A stretch of DNA of 52,389 nucleotides from Flavobacterium psychrophilum (GCA_020720185.1 DYPB01000001.1:1-52389), one strand, 5' to 3'; shown: positions 17,210 to 27,448, counted from the stretch's first letter. The notes: generated by a model from the letters alone, not told the origin. Translations and numbers: made by a program.

Positions 17210-19306
17210 TTATTTTATGGGTTCAAAACTAATTGCCGTTCCGCCACCTTTTGCCAAAATTAGTTGAATTGAATCTTTGTAAGTAACGGTTTTTGTAATA
17301 ATTTCGTAACTGATTGGGTTGTTTTTCCAATCGGCGGTTTTGCTGTCTTGATAAATGATGGCTTTGTATTTTTGATTTGGAGATAAAAATAATAGGTTTA
17401 TCGTGGTTTTTCGTGAATTTTCATCGGTAATTGCTCCTAAAAACCATCTTTCAGAATTTTTATCTTTACGGACAATTGTCAAATAATCACCTGGTTCTGC
17501 CTCGATATATTTTGATTCTTGCCAATCTAGAGCAACATCTTTTATGAATTGAAAAGCATCTGGATATTTTTCGTAATTTTCGGGTAAATCCGCCGCCATT
17601 TGCAGTGGTGAGTACATCGTTACATACAAAGCTAATTGTTTTGCAAGGGTTGTATGCACTTGTTCAGTTTTATTTTTGTCATAAACATTCATTTTTATTT
17701 CAAAAATACCTGGTGTGTAATCCATCGGTCCGCCTAAAAGTCTGGTAAACGGCAAAATAGTTTCGTGCATTGGTGGATTTCCGTTGCTCCAAGCGTTAAA
17801 TTCGTTTCCACGAGCGGCTTCGGCAGCAATATAATTTGGATAAGTACGGCTGTAACCTGTTGGTCGAGAACTTTCGTGAGAGTTTACCATCAATTTATTT
17901 TCGGCAAATCGTCGGGCTATAAAATTATAATGATTAATCATTGCTTGACCATCGTGGTATTCGCCTCGTGGAATTATTTTGCCCACATAACCCGATTTTG
18001 CTGCTGGATAATTATATTTTTTCATTAAATCTAATGCTCTGTCCAAATGTCTTTCGTAATTAGCAGTCGAACCCGAAGTTTCGTGGTGCATAATCATTTT
18101 TATGTTTTTCGATTTTGCATAATCCGAAATTTCTTGTAAATTAAAATCAGGATAAGGTGTTGTAAAATCGAAAACCTCTTCTTTCCAATTGCCAAACCAG
18201 TCTTCCCAACCGGTGTTCCAGCCTTCTGCCAGTACGCTATCGAAACCGTTTTTGGCAGCAAAATCAATATATTTTTTTGTGTTTTCAGTTGTTGCTCCGT
18301 GTTTTCCTGTTGGAATTGGATTTCCTCCTGTATTTTGAGCATTTTGACTTCCTGCATAATCCCAAGTCGATTTTCCAAGGTGCATTTCCCACCATATTCC
18401 CACATATTTCATTGGTTTGATAAACGAAGTATCTTCAATCTTGCAAGGTTCGTTGAGGTTCAATATCATTTTGGAACTCACTATATCTCGTGCATCATTG
18501 CTCATCATAATGGTACGCCAAGGCGAGGTGCAAGGTGTTTGCAAATAAGCTTTATCGCCAATAGCATTTGGAACTAAATTTGAGGTTAATTTGTACTCAT
18601 TTGGTACGGCATCGAGGTGCATAACTGGATAATTGACAACTGCCGCTTCAAAAATATTGATGTAAATGCCGTCAACGGATTTCATCATTAATGGCGATTG
18701 TACTCTAAAATTATTTTGAATGGTTTTTAATGCAATTCCATTGTTTATGTTGATTTTTGAATTGTCGATTTCAGAAAATTTTGTTTCCGAATAAGGATAT
18801 TCTTGACTGTCATAATCGCCTGGTAACCAAAATGTTTTGTGATTACCTGTCAAATTAAATTGTGTTTTTTCGTCGCTTATTACAAAATAATTCAGTTTTT
18901 CTTGCTTTGGAAATTCGTATCTAAAAGCAACACCCTCATCGTATAATTTAAAGGCAATATTGAGCTTTCTTTCGGTTGCTTTTTGAATTAAAAAGAATGT
19001 AATTTGGTTGTATTTATTGACAATAACGGATTGCTCGCCAAGAACGGGTTTCCAAGTTTCGTTGATGACTTTGGATTCAATATTTAGGAGCGTAAAACCA
19101 CTTTCTAATGCTGGCATTTCTTTTAATTGAATACCTAAATTACTATCGTTAATTATAGATTTGTTTAAATAATTAATTCGATAATTTGGTTTTCCATCGT
19201 TTGAAAGATTAAAAATTAAACTAATTTTTTTAGAGGGAGATTCAATGTTTTGGGATGCAACAATTGCAACAAAAAAGAACATTAAAGTTGATAATATTGT
19301 TTTCAT
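17210..19306 (-). CDS. Glycoside hydrolase family 97, SusB-like alpha-glucosidase
   Basis: A 698-residue secreted enzyme (signal peptide residues 1-19). GH97 hallmarks: MIMHHETSGS, VNSHESSRPTG and EAARGNEFNAW. Glu409, Glu478 and Glu502 are spaced exactly (69 and 24 residues) like Glu439, Glu508 and Glu532 of Bacteroides SusB, so this should be the inverting, SusB-type branch acting on alpha-glucosides such as maltodextrins, rather than the retaining Asp-type galactosidase. It probably acts in the periplasm. No SusC/SusD genes are adjacent, so its transport partners are elsewhere. Confidence 0.93.
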   Translation of the reverse strand: MKTILSTLMFFFVAIVASQNIESPSKKISLIFNLSNDGKPNYRINYLNKSIINDSNLGIQLKEMPALESGFTLLNIESKVINETWKPVLGEQSVIVNKYNQITFFLIQKATERKLNIAFKLYDEGVAFRYEFPKQEKLNYFVISDEKTQFNLTGNHKTFWLPGDYDSQEYPYSETKFSEIDNSKININNGIALKTIQNNFRVQSPLMMKSVDGIYINIFEAAVVNYPVMHLDAVPNEYKLTSNLVPNAIGDKAYLQTPCTSPWRTIMMSNDARDIVSSKMILNLNEPCKIEDTSFIKPMKYVGIWWEMHLGKSTWDYAGSQNAQNTGGNPIPTGKHGATTENTKKYIDFAAKNGFDSVLAEGWNTGWEDWFGNWKEEVFDFTTPYPDFNLQEISDYAKSKNIKMIMHHETSGSTANYERHLDRALDLMKKYNYPAAKSGYVGKIIPRGEYHDGQAMINHYNFIARRFAENKLMVNSHESSRPTGYSRTYPNYIAAEAARGNEFNAWSNGNPPMHETILPFTRLLGGPMDYTPGIFEIKMNVYDKNKTEQVHTTLAKQLALYVTMYSPLQMAADLPENYEKYPDAFQFIKDVALDWQESKYIEAEPGDYLTIVRKDKNSERWFLGAITDENSRKTTINLLFLSPNQKYKAIIYQDSKTADWKNNPISYEIITKTVTYKDSIQLILAKGGGTAISFEPIK

Positions 19307-19409
19307 TTTTTATAAATTTATTTTTTTCGTTGTTTAATGGCAATAATACAAAAGCTTTCTAAAAAACTTTTCGCATTTTCATCCAATTTTATAAATTAAC
19401 TTGGCATTA

Positions 19410-20762
19410 CTAAAAGCCTAAAATCAGTTTGGCGATAGAGAAATAGATTAAAATCCCAAATATATCGTTGCTTGTGGTGATAAATGGACCTGTGGCTAAT
19501 GCTGGATCAATACCGAATTTATCTAATAATAATGGAATTGAAGTACCTATTAATGAGGCAATTATAATTACAGATATTAAAGCAATGGTTACAGTTATCC
19601 CCGTTTTAATATCGGCATTTAATAAAAAATAACTACCTAAAAATAGGATTATTGCTAAAATTGTTCCGTTTAATAAACTTAACGAAATTTCTTTTAGCAA
19701 CCTGTTTATTACCGACCCACTTAAAGTATTATTTGCCAATCCTTGCACAATTATTGCCGATGATTGTACGCCCACATTCCCCGCCATTGCTGCAATTAAC
19801 GGGGTAAAGAAAAATAATGAGCCGTGTTTTGCCATTGCGGGTTCAAAAAGTCCTAACATTTTTACGCTGATAAACCCCCCTAAAAGTGCCAAAACCAGCC
19901 ATGGCAAACGGGCTTTGGTTAGTTCGATAATGCTGTCATCCGCCTCAACATCTTGAGAGATACCTGCTGCCAATTGATAATCCTTATCTGCTTCATCCTT
20001 AATTACATCCACAATATCATCAATGGTAATTCTACCTACCAATCGACCCAATTCATCAATAACAGGGATAGCCTCAAGGTCATATTTTTGCATAATCCTT
20101 GCCACTTCTACATCTTCGGTATCAACATTTACATAGTTTAACTTACTGATATACACCTTGCTAATCGGTGTACGGGCAGAGGTTGTTAACAAATCTTTTA
20201 AAGATAATCTACCCAACAATCGATTGTCATCATCAACAACATATATAGAATGAACCCGAGAAATATTTTCTGCCTGAATTCGCATTTGTCTAATGCAGGT
20301 AAAAACATTCCAATTTTCGTTTACTTTTACTAACTCTTTGTGCATCAATCCCCCAGCCGTATCTTCCTCAAAACGAAGAAGTTCCACAATATCTTTAGCG
20401 TGTTCTACATCTTGTAGTTCTGATATTACTTCCTGTTTTTTGCTTTTAGATAGTTCTGCAATAATATCGGCTGCATCGTTAGTTTCTAGTTCATCAAGCT
20501 CTTCAGCAATTTCTTTTGGAGATAATCTACTTAAAATATTTTCTCGCAAATCATCTTCTAATTCTAATAAAACTTCTGCCGTTTTTTCAGAATCTAATAC
20601 TTTAAAAATATAAGTTGCTTCGTCAAAATCAAGTTCATCTAAAATTTCGGCAATATCAGCATGATGCAAATCATTCAATAAGACTTCCAGTTGTTGATCG
20701 TTTTTTGATTGAATAAGATGCTCTAATTGGGCAATTAGTTCCTTGCTGATTTTAAATTCCAT
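19410..20762 (-). CDS. mgtE: Magnesium transporter MgtE
   Basis: A 450-residue Mg2+ channel: cytoplasmic MgtE N domain (residues about 30-130, with repeated DELD/AELSKS helices), two CBS domains (about 135-255), and a five-helix membrane domain from about residue 285, with the conserved [17 protein letters not shown] segment. The CBS domains act as Mg2+ sensors. The gene follows rsmA on the same strand with an 11 bp overlap. Confidence 0.96.
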   Translation of the reverse strand: MEFKISKELIAQLEHLIQSKNDQQLEVLLNDLHHADIAEILDELDFDEATYIFKVLDSEKTAEVLLELEDDLRENILSRLSPKEIAEELDELETNDAADIIAELSKSKKQEVISELQDVEHAKDIVELLRFEEDTAGGLMHKELVKVNENWNVFTCIRQMRIQAENISRVHSIYVVDDDNRLLGRLSLKDLLTTSARTPISKVYISKLNYVNVDTEDVEVARIMQKYDLEAIPVIDELGRLVGRITIDDIVDVIKDEADKDYQLAAGISQDVEADDSIIELTKARLPWLVLALLGGFISVKMLGLFEPAMAKHGSLFFFTPLIAAMAGNVGVQSSAIIVQGLANNTLSGSVINRLLKEISLSLLNGTILAIILFLGSYFLLNADIKTGITVTIALISVIIIASLIGTSIPLLLDKFGIDPALATGPFITTSNDIFGILIYFSIAKLILGF

Positions 20763-21531
20763 CGGCTTCTATTTTTTGGGTCAATGCTATAAATTGATGA
20801 TAATCAAGTTGTTCTGGGCGTAAATCCAAAACAGTATCTTCTCGTAAAGTATCCGACAAAGATAGTGTTTTTAAACTGTTTCGCAAGGTTTTTCGCCTTT
20901 GCTGAAAAGCGGTTTTTACTACCATAAAAAACAATTTTTCAGAACACGGTAAATTAAAATTTTCTTTTCGTTTTAATCGCAAAACGCCCGATTTTACCTT
21001 TGGTGGTGGTACAAAAACATCTTCATTTACTGTAAAAAGATATTCTGCATCATAAAATGCCTGAACCAAAACGGATAAAATTCCGTAAGTTTTAGTGCCT
21101 TTTTTTTCACAAATCCGTTCGGCAACTTCTTTCTGAAACATTCCTGCAAATTCAGGAATTTGGTTTCGTAATTCTAATGTTTTAAACACAATTTGAGTTG
21201 AAATGTTATAAGGAAAATTGCCTATTATTGCAAATTGTTTTCCGTTAAAAACTTCGTTGATATTGTATTTCAAAAAATCTTTACTGATAATTTTTTCCTG
21301 TAATTTAGGATAATTTTTATCTAAATATTCTACAGATTCCGTATCAATTTCAATAACGAAAGTATTTATATCTTTGTCTAACAAATATTTAGTTAAAACC
21401 CCCATTCCAGGACCAATTTCTAAAACACCGTCATATCCATTATAGGAAAGAGCATCGGCAATGGCAACAGCAATGCTTTCATCTTTCAAGAAATGTTGTC
21501 CGAGGTATTTTTTTGGGCTTACTTTTTCCAT
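20752..21531 (-). CDS. rsmA: 16S rRNA dimethyladenosine transferase
   Basis: KsgA-type enzyme that dimethylates the two adjacent adenosines near the 3' end of 16S rRNA. Motifs: [12 protein letters not shown], cofactor loop [12 protein letters not shown], and catalytic NFPYNIS. The reading frame is open up to 21588, but I place the start at the ATG at 21531 ([15 protein letters not shown]), which gives the usual length of 259 residues; the upstream 19 residues are not conserved in type. It is the promoter-proximal gene of an rsmA-mgtE unit. Confidence 0.94.
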   Translation of the reverse strand: MEKVSPKKYLGQHFLKDESIAVAIADALSYNGYDGVLEIGPGMGVLTKYLLDKDINTFVIEIDTESVEYLDKNYPKLQEKIISKDFLKYNINEVFNGKQFAIIGNFPYNISTQIVFKTLELRNQIPEFAGMFQKEVAERICEKKGTKTYGILSVLVQAFYDAEYLFTVNEDVFVPPPKVKSGVLRLKRKENFNLPCSEKLFFMVVKTAFQQRRKTLRNSLKTLSLSDTLREDTVLDLRPEQLDYHQFIALTQKIEADGI

Positions 21532-22038
21532 TTTATATAATTGGAGGTTTGTTTTTTTGTAACTGTTTTTATAGTATTTATATTCCAAATTAATAATTCT
21601 CGTTTCCCTATTTTCAATAATCTATCTTCTAAAATATCATTTCTAATTGCTCATTCGATCCATTTTTTTACAGAAAAACTCCAATAAAACCAGCAGATTA
21701 CAACTCCTAGTATTATTGAAAATCGAAAATTAAAACCTACCGAAATAAATAAAAGACGATGTTGATAGCATTATTATAATTGGTAGATTTACAGTTAATT
21801 GACCCTTTAGTTAGACATCGTAATTTGAAAGTAATTTTTTCATAATTTTTAAATTAGTTTATTATTTGAAAATTAGTTTTAAGTCTAAATTATCTAATAA
21901 TATAAACCTTTTAAAAAAGAAACCAAAATTACTCTTTTTCTATCAATTTTTTAGAATTTAATAAAAATAATTGTAATTTTACCAATTCATAATACTAAAA
22001 AAGTTTTTTTTAAGTTATTAGTCTAAAAACACTTTAAA
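21532..22038. other. Intergenic spacer with a short coding remnant
   Basis: Between divergent rsmA and sprE. The minus strand between about 21650 and 21770 reads as a hydrophobic peptide without start codon (LLFISVGFNFRFSII... ending VKKWIE-stop), possibly the tail of a decayed membrane-protein gene. ACGATGT near 21757 and ACATCGT near 21811 form a loose dyad. I see no intact gene or RNA here. Confidence 0.35.
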
Positions 22039-24825
22039 TTGAAAGCAAAAACCATTAACTATATAATTATCAGTTCATTATTACTTTTTTTGGTGGCTTG
22101 TTCTACCAAAAAAAATAATTTTGCAACTCGAAACTGGCAGGCATTAAATACAAAATACAATGTTCTGTTTAACGGAAATGAGGCATTAGATAAAGGAGTT
22201 TTGAAATTAAAAAATCAATACGATGATAATTTTTGGGAAATTTTACCAATAGAAAGACAGTTGCCAATGCCTGAAAAGAAAGATGGAGAAATTACCGAAA
22301 TTAAAAACCCAGATTTCGATTTAGCAGAAGAAAAAGGCGTAAAAGCAGTGCAAAAAAGATCTATTTATATTGATGGTGCCGAAAAAAATTATCAAATTGA
22401 TGAATCATATCTGCTAATAGGCAAAGCCCGATATTATGAAAATAGGTTTATCCCCGCAATGGAAGCTTTTAACTATATTTTGTATAAATACCCTACAAGT
22501 AGTAATATTCAGGAAGCAAAAATTTGGAGAGAAAAAACCAATATCAGGTTAGATAACGATGAATTTGCTATTAAGAATCTGAAACTATTGTTGGCAGGAA
22601 TGAAAGATAAAAATCAAATTTATGCCGATGCAAATGCAATTTTAGCAGAGGCTTATGTAAAAACAAAACAAAAGGACAGTGCCGTTTATCGACTTGAAAA
22701 AGCTTTAGAATTTACAAAATCAAATGAAGAAAAAGCACGCTATCGATTTATTATTGGGCAGTTATATGAAGAATTAGACCAAAAGAACAAAGCTTTTGAA
22801 AGTTATCAATCAGTAATTGATATGAAACGAAAATCGCCAAAACAGTATGTAATTAGAGCATACGTAAAGCAAGCTAATCAATTTGATATTACAAAAAACG
22901 ATACGGTTTTGTTTCTTAAAAAATTTGAAGATTTATTAAAAGATAGAGAAAATCGTCCATTTCTTGATGTTTTGCATCATCAATTAGCATTGTATTATGA
23001 TAAAAATAAAAACACAAAAGAAGCAAAAAAACAATATAATTTATCTTTAAAAAACAAGAAATCAGACACTTATATAGAAGTTTCTAATTATAGAAATTTA
23101 GCCTCAATTTATTTTTATGGAGCAAAATATTCGTTGGCAGGAAAATATTACGACAGTACGCTGGTAAAATTAAATTCGAAAACAAGAGAGTATGTTTCTA
23201 TAAAAAATAAAAGAGAAAATCTTGACGATGTTATTAAATATGAGACTATTGCGAATAAAAATGATAGTATTTTGAATTTAGTACAAATGAATGAATTTCA
23301 GAAATATGATTATTTTGAAAAATATATTGCTCAACTAAAAATAGACGATACAAAAGCGAAAATTACAGAAAAAAATACTATTGCAGACAAAAAATCTGAT
23401 TTGCAAACAGATAATTTCTCAACAAACCCAGAAATTTCAAACGGCAAAAAAAACATGATGCCACCAAAACTGGAGCAAAAAACTTCAGAAGAAAATATGT
23501 CAAGTGATTTTTATTTCTATAACGCACAAACCGTTGTTTTTGGAAAAAATGAGTTCAAAAAAATATGGGGAGAACGGGAATTAAAAGACAATTGGAAATT
23601 TAATAAAGAGGTCTCAAATAATGATAAAGATAAAGAGGTAACCAATGACTCAAATGGAATAACAGCAACTGTTAATCCAAAATATTCAGTGGATTATTAT
23701 TTAAGAAAAATACCCCAAAAACAATCAGATATTGACGAATTGAACAAGGATAGAAATTTTGCATATTATCAACTTGGGGTTATTTATAAAGAAAAATTTA
23801 AAGAATATCAACTTGCCGCAGATAAGTTAGAATCACTTTTAACAAAAAATCCAGAAGATCGATTAATTTTGCCAAGTATGTATAATTTGTATAAAATTTA
23901 TGAAATTATAGATGCCAATAAAGCATCGGCAATGAAAGATGCTATTATAAATAAATTTCCAAACTCAAGATATTCTCAAATTTTAAATAGTAAAAACGGA
24001 CTGAATAACACAACTGAATCGCCAGAAATGGCATATTCAAACATATACAAAAAGTATATCGCAGGAGATTATAGAACTGTATTTAAAGAAGTAGAAGGTG
24101 CTGTAAGTCAATACTCTGGAGAAGAAATAGTTTCAAAAATAGAACTATTAAAGGCGAATATTATTGGAAAAATAAATGGATTGGAAGCCTTTAAAAAGTC
24201 ATTAAATTATGTTGCACTAACTTACCCAAATACAGAAGAGGGAAAAAAAGCCGAAGCTTTCTTAAAAAAAGATATTGTAACAATGGAGGGTTTTCAGTTT
24301 AATATTGAAAAAGAAACAAGTTGGAAAATTTTATATAAAATTAATAATTCTGATAGCGTTGCAAATAAAGATTTATTAAGAAAAATAACACAATTTAGTA
24401 ATGATAGAAGTTCGAGCAAAGCAATTTTTTCTGTAGATTTATATACAATGGATGAAAATTTTGTAGTTTTGCACGGCTGGCGAAATGAGGAGGAAGCAAG
24501 AGGAGTAGCAACGATTTTGAAAGAATATAAAGATTATAAAGTAGCTGAAAATCCAACAGTTATTAGCAATTCTAACTATAAAATTGTTCAGATTAAGAAA
24601 AATTTAAACGAATATCTTGCCAATCCTAAAAAAGTTCCAAATCCAGTTGTAGGAAAACAGATAGATCAGAAAATAGAAGGCTCAACTAATAATATAGAAA
24701 TGCCATCAAAATCAAATGTGCCAAATCCTCCTAAAAGACAACAAACAAGCGAGACTAAAGATATAGAACCAAGCAGATTTGGACCACCAGAAGTTATTGA
24801 AAACAACGAACAGAAGCAAAAATAA
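22039..24825 (+). CDS. sprE: Type IX secretion/gliding lipoprotein SprE (PorW)
   Basis: A 928-residue tetratricopeptide-type lipoprotein needed for gliding and type IX secretion. The N-terminus is a lipoprotein signal (LLFLVAC, Cys21) followed by the characteristic NFATRNWQALNTKYNVLFNGNEALDKG. TPR-like helices run through residues about 120-400 and 560-700, and the C-terminus is Pro/Lys-rich. The start codon is TTG: an in-frame TAA lies 15 nt upstream and no ATG precedes the signal peptide. CSTKK lacks a surface-export signal, which agrees with a periplasmic partner of the PorK/N ring. The bactofilin gene follows after 27 bp. Confidence 0.92.
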   Translation: MKAKTINYIIISSLLLFLVACSTKKNNFATRNWQALNTKYNVLFNGNEALDKGVLKLKNQYDDNFWEILPIERQLPMPEKKDGEITEIKNPDFDLAEEKGVKAVQKRSIYIDGAEKNYQIDESYLLIGKARYYENRFIPAMEAFNYILYKYPTSSNIQEAKIWREKTNIRLDNDEFAIKNLKLLLAGMKDKNQIYADANAILAEAYVKTKQKDSAVYRLEKALEFTKSNEEKARYRFIIGQLYEELDQKNKAFESYQSVIDMKRKSPKQYVIRAYVKQANQFDITKNDTVLFLKKFEDLLKDRENRPFLDVLHHQLALYYDKNKNTKEAKKQYNLSLKNKKSDTYIEVSNYRNLASIYFYGAKYSLAGKYYDSTLVKLNSKTREYVSIKNKRENLDDVIKYETIANKNDSILNLVQMNEFQKYDYFEKYIAQLKIDDTKAKITEKNTIADKKSDLQTDNFSTNPEISNGKKNMMPPKLEQKTSEENMSSDFYFYNAQTVVFGKNEFKKIWGERELKDNWKFNKEVSNNDKDKEVTNDSNGITATVNPKYSVDYYLRKIPQKQSDIDELNKDRNFAYYQLGVIYKEKFKEYQLAADKLESLLTKNPEDRLILPSMYNLYKIYEIIDANKASAMKDAIINKFPNSRYSQILNSKNGLNNTTESPEMAYSNIYKKYIAGDYRTVFKEVEGAVSQYSGEEIVSKIELLKANIIGKINGLEAFKKSLNYVALTYPNTEEGKKAEAFLKKDIVTMEGFQFNIEKETSWKILYKINNSDSVANKDLLRKITQFSNDRSSSKAIFSVDLYTMDENFVVLHGWRNEEEARGVATILKEYKDYKVAENPTVISNSNYKIVQIKKNLNEYLANPKKVPNPVVGKQIDQKIEGSTNNIEMPSKSNVPNPPKRQQTSETKDIEPSRFGPPEVIENNEQKQK

Positions 24826-24852
24826 AATTAAAAACAATAAGTAAAAATAATT

Positions 24853-25251
24853 ATGTTTGACAAAAAAACCCCAAAAAACTACACCGACTTGCTCGGAAAA
24901 ACCAATAGAATTGTTGAGGAAACAACTATTGAAGGAAACATCAATTCTCAAGCCGATTTTAGACTAGACGGTGTATTGAAAGGCGATTTTACCTCAAAAG
25001 GTAAATTAGTTATAGGGCATTCGGGCAGTGTAATAGGTAACATAACCTGTGTAAACCTTGATATCGAAGGTAAATTTCATGGTAAAATTAAGGTAGAAGA
25101 AACTTTGAGTTTAAAAGCATCGGCAAATATAAAAGGAGATGTAATTTGCGGTAAATTATCTATTGAACCAGGGGCAGAATTTAATGCAACTTGTGTGATG
25201 CAGAGCCATGTAAAAAACAGCTATGAATCAACAAAATCAGAAGAAAAATAA
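24853..25251 (+). CDS. Bactofilin
   Basis: A 132-residue polymer-forming cytoskeletal protein (bactofilin/DUF583). The core (residues about 15-115) is a right-handed beta-helix with periodic hydrophobic positions (TTIEGNINSQADFRLDGVLK; GHSGSVIGNITCVNLDIEGK). Bactofilins assemble filaments without nucleotide and position cell-wall or envelope enzymes. Its last 29 bp overlap the next gene, tying it to the ATP synthase cluster. Confidence 0.94.
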   Translation: MFDKKTPKNYTDLLGKTNRIVEETTIEGNINSQADFRLDGVLKGDFTSKGKLVIGHSGSVIGNITCVNLDIEGKFHGKIKVEETLSLKASANIKGDVICGKLSIEPGAEFNATCVMQSHVKNSYESTKSEEK

Positions 25252-25456
25252 CACCCGAAAATGGTTAGGACTAATTAATATCCCTATACAAATGGGGATA
25301 ACGGTTTTTTTATCCTCATTAATAGGTAAATGGTTTGATAATAAACATCCAAATCAGAACAATATTTATGTAAAAATATTTGCAATGGGCGGAGTTGCCA
25401 TTGCCTTATATAATGTTATTAAACAAGTTAATAAATTGAATGAAAAAGAAGATTAA
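25223..25456 (+). CDS. AtpZ/AtpI-family protein
   Basis: A 77-residue membrane protein with two hydrophobic helices (about 21-37 and 49-64), matching the small AtpZ/AtpI family encoded at the head of F-type ATP synthase operons; family members aid c-ring assembly or Mg2+/Ca2+ transport. The start ATG lies within the end of the bactofilin gene (29 bp overlap), and the 3' end overlaps the next gene by 17 bp. Confidence 0.85.
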   Translation: MNQQNQKKNNTRKWLGLINIPIQMGITVFLSSLIGKWFDNKHPNQNNIYVKIFAMGGVAIALYNVIKQVNKLNEKED

Positions 25457-25841
25457 TATAATAATGTTAAAAATTTTAGGAATTGCTACCTTAATATACA
25501 GCATTCATAAATTAGTTTTTTATTATAATTCAACTATTAAAAGTTTTAATACACCAATAGAAAAAACATATATTTTTTTTGCCATAAGTTCATTTTTAAT
25601 CGTTTCCGTTGTTTCTTTTGTAAAAAGAATAAGTATTGAAAACGCAGGATTTTCATTTATAATAGCAACCTTTTTAAAAACAATAATTTCATATTTCATC
25701 TTATATCCCACAATAAATTATGGAAATATAGGAGTTGAAAAAATAAATTTCTTTTTAATATTTGCTATTTTTTCTACGATAGAAACTTTTTTTTCTGCAA
25801 AAATATTGAACCAACCCATAGAAAAGAATAATAAAATCTGA
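25440..25841 (+). CDS. Four-helix membrane protein before atpB (AtpI-like)
   Basis: A 133-residue protein of four hydrophobic segments (about 8-25, 43-60, 71-90, 102-120) and no soluble domain. Sequence similarity to AtpI is not obvious, but topology, size and position between the AtpZ-like gene and atpB match the assembly factor AtpI. It overlaps the upstream gene by 17 bp. Confidence 0.65.
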   Translation: MKKKINIIMLKILGIATLIYSIHKLVFYYNSTIKSFNTPIEKTYIFFAISSFLIVSVVSFVKRISIENAGFSFIIATFLKTIISYFILYPTINYGNIGVEKINFFLIFAIFSTIETFFSAKILNQPIEKNNKI

Positions 25842-25909
25842 GATTGTATTAAATTTTAATAAATATATATTTTTTTTAAATTTAATTTCTTTAATTATTA
25901 AGAAAAACT

Positions 25910-25917
25910 TACCTTTG
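25910..25917 (+). promoter_or_regulatory. Promoter -7 element of the atpB operon
   Basis: TACCTTTG fits TAnnTTTG, 41 nt before the atpB start, so atpB-G can be transcribed independently of the bactofilin-atpZ genes upstream. Confidence 0.6.
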
Positions 25918-25957
25918 CACCAAATCTTAAAAAAGTAAATAAAGTCAAACTATTAAT

Positions 25958-27094
25958 ATGGTATTTTCAAAAAAACCAATACATTTTATAATAACAATGC
26001 TCGTAGCGACCGCTCCGTTTTTCGGTTTTGCAAATAATACGGATACATTACCCGTAAAACACGAAATAGCAACAATAGTTTCAGAAGTAAAACCATTATC
26101 AGAAGCAGAATTAGAAAAAGTAGAGAGAAAGGAATTTATCAACCACCACCTGATGGATTCTCATGATTTCACTTTATTTTCAGATAAAGAAACAGGAGAG
26201 CACTATGGTTTTTCATTGCCAGTGATCCTTTTAGATAACGGACTGCAAATTTTTTCTTCGTCAGAATTTCACCACGGACAATCAGTTGCCGAAAATAACG
26301 GTAATTACTATGTGTTGCATCACGAAAAAATATATAAAACAGACGAAAAAGGAACACTAATAGAAGGACACGAAGGACACCCTGAAAATGTTCGTCCTAT
26401 TGATTTTTCAATCACCAAGAATGTATTAGGAATAATAGGAGTAGCAATTTTCATGTTCTTTTTGTTTACAAATTTAGCAAAATCTTTTGTAAAAAATGGA
26501 GGAATTTCAACAGGATTTGCAAGAATTTTCGAGCCTTTAGTAATCTATATTAGAGATGAAATAGCAATTCCAAATATAGGAGAAAAAGCACATAAAAAAT
26601 ACATGAGTTATTTACTAACAGTCTTTTTCTTTATATTTTTTCTGAACATATTAGGTCTAATGCCTTTCGGATTTAATGTTACAGGGAATATAACAATCAC
26701 AGCATCATTAGCATTACTAACTTATTTGATAACCACATTTTCATCAAATAAACACTATTGGTCCCATATGCTTTGGATGCCTGGTGTGCCAATCCTATTA
26801 AAACCATTTTTAGCTTTAATAGAACTGTTAGGAACTATCATTAAACCATTCTCGTTAATGATTCGTTTATATGCAAATATGCTTGCAGGACATGTTGTTT
26901 TGATGAGTATTATTGCATTGATGTTTGTTTTTAAAAGCTGGATAGGTAGCCCATTATCATTTTTATTAGCCTTTAGTTTATCAATATTAGAAATATTGGT
27001 AGCTTTTTTACAAGCTTATATTTTCACAATGTTAACTTCTTTGTATTTTGGTGCTGCTAATGAGGAGCATCATCATGAAGAAGCACATCATTAG
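25958..27094 (+). CDS. atpB: ATP synthase F0 subunit a
   Basis: Proton-channel subunit of the F-type ATP synthase. 378 residues, longer than the E. coli protein because of an N-terminal signal-like helix and a His/Glu-rich exported segment (about residues 30-140), as is common in Bacteroidota. The functional core contains LIRLYANMLAGHVV with the essential Arg, and the last helices AFLQAYIFTMLTSLYF. The tail is HEEAHH. Confidence 0.95.
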   Translation: MVFSKKPIHFIITMLVATAPFFGFANNTDTLPVKHEIATIVSEVKPLSEAELEKVERKEFINHHLMDSHDFTLFSDKETGEHYGFSLPVILLDNGLQIFSSSEFHHGQSVAENNGNYYVLHHEKIYKTDEKGTLIEGHEGHPENVRPIDFSITKNVLGIIGVAIFMFFLFTNLAKSFVKNGGISTGFARIFEPLVIYIRDEIAIPNIGEKAHKKYMSYLLTVFFFIFFLNILGLMPFGFNVTGNITITASLALLTYLITTFSSNKHYWSHMLWMPGVPILLKPFLALIELLGTIIKPFSLMIRLYANMLAGHVVLMSIIALMFVFKSWIGSPLSFLLAFSLSILEILVAFLQAYIFTMLTSLYFGAANEEHHHEEAHH

Positions 27095-27175
27095 AATTTC
27101 AGATTTCAGATTTAAAGCAATCTAAAATCCACATTCTAAAATCAGATTGAATGTTTAATTTTTAATATATATATT
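27095..27175. repeat. Small repeat in the atpB-atpE spacer
   Basis: Repeated TTTCAGATTTCAGATTT, then CAATCT...AGATTG (27118-27123 and 27144-27149) with two CTAAAATC copies between. I recall similar CAGATTT/TCTAAAATC strings scattered in Flavobacterium spacers. Confidence 0.45.
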
Positions 27176-27367
27176 ATGCAAATTCCAGAAATTGTTGGAG
27201 CAGGATTAATTGTAATTGGAGCAGCTTTAGGTATTGGTAGAATTGGTGGTTCAGCAATGGACGCTATTGCTCGCCAACCAGAAGCTTCAGGCAAAATCCA
27301 AACAGCTATGATTATCGCAGCTGCACTTATTGAAGGTATTGGTTTCGCAGCTTTATTTGCGAAATAA
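27176..27367 (+). CDS. atpE: ATP synthase F0 subunit c
   Basis: The 63-residue rotor-ring proteolipid: two transmembrane helices joined by the polar loop ARQPEAS. The ion-binding carboxylate is Glu53 in ALIEGIGF. No sodium-site signature (no Ser/Thr directly after the Glu), so proton coupling is expected. A strong hairpin follows 10 bp after the stop (27378-27410). Confidence 0.96.
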   Translation: MQIPEIVGAGLIVIGAALGIGRIGGSAMDAIARQPEASGKIQTAMIIAAALIEGIGFAALFAK

Positions 27368-27377
27368 AAACCAAAAA

Positions 27378-27414
27378 ACAATAGTTGCAACGGTTGGTTG
27401 TAACTATTGTTTTA
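27378..27414 (+). terminator. Hairpin between atpE and atpF
   Basis: ACAATAGTTGCAAC pairs with GTTGTAACTATTGT (14 bp with one G-T wobble) around a 5-nt loop, followed by TTTT. It may partially terminate or stabilise the upstream mRNA, helping make c-subunit in excess over b. Confidence 0.75.
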
Positions 27415-27448
27415 AAAATTAAAATTATAAAAGAATCATATAAAGAAC

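Noticed and set aside
17210..19306. GH97 gene as part of a second polysaccharide-utilisation locus
   Set aside because: Its neighbours are mgtE and an orphan small gene; no SusC/SusD or regulator is adjacent.
21589..22038. Small membrane-protein gene on the minus strand before sprE
   Set aside because: The hydrophobic frame has no start codon and is preceded directly by stops; kept only as a possible remnant.
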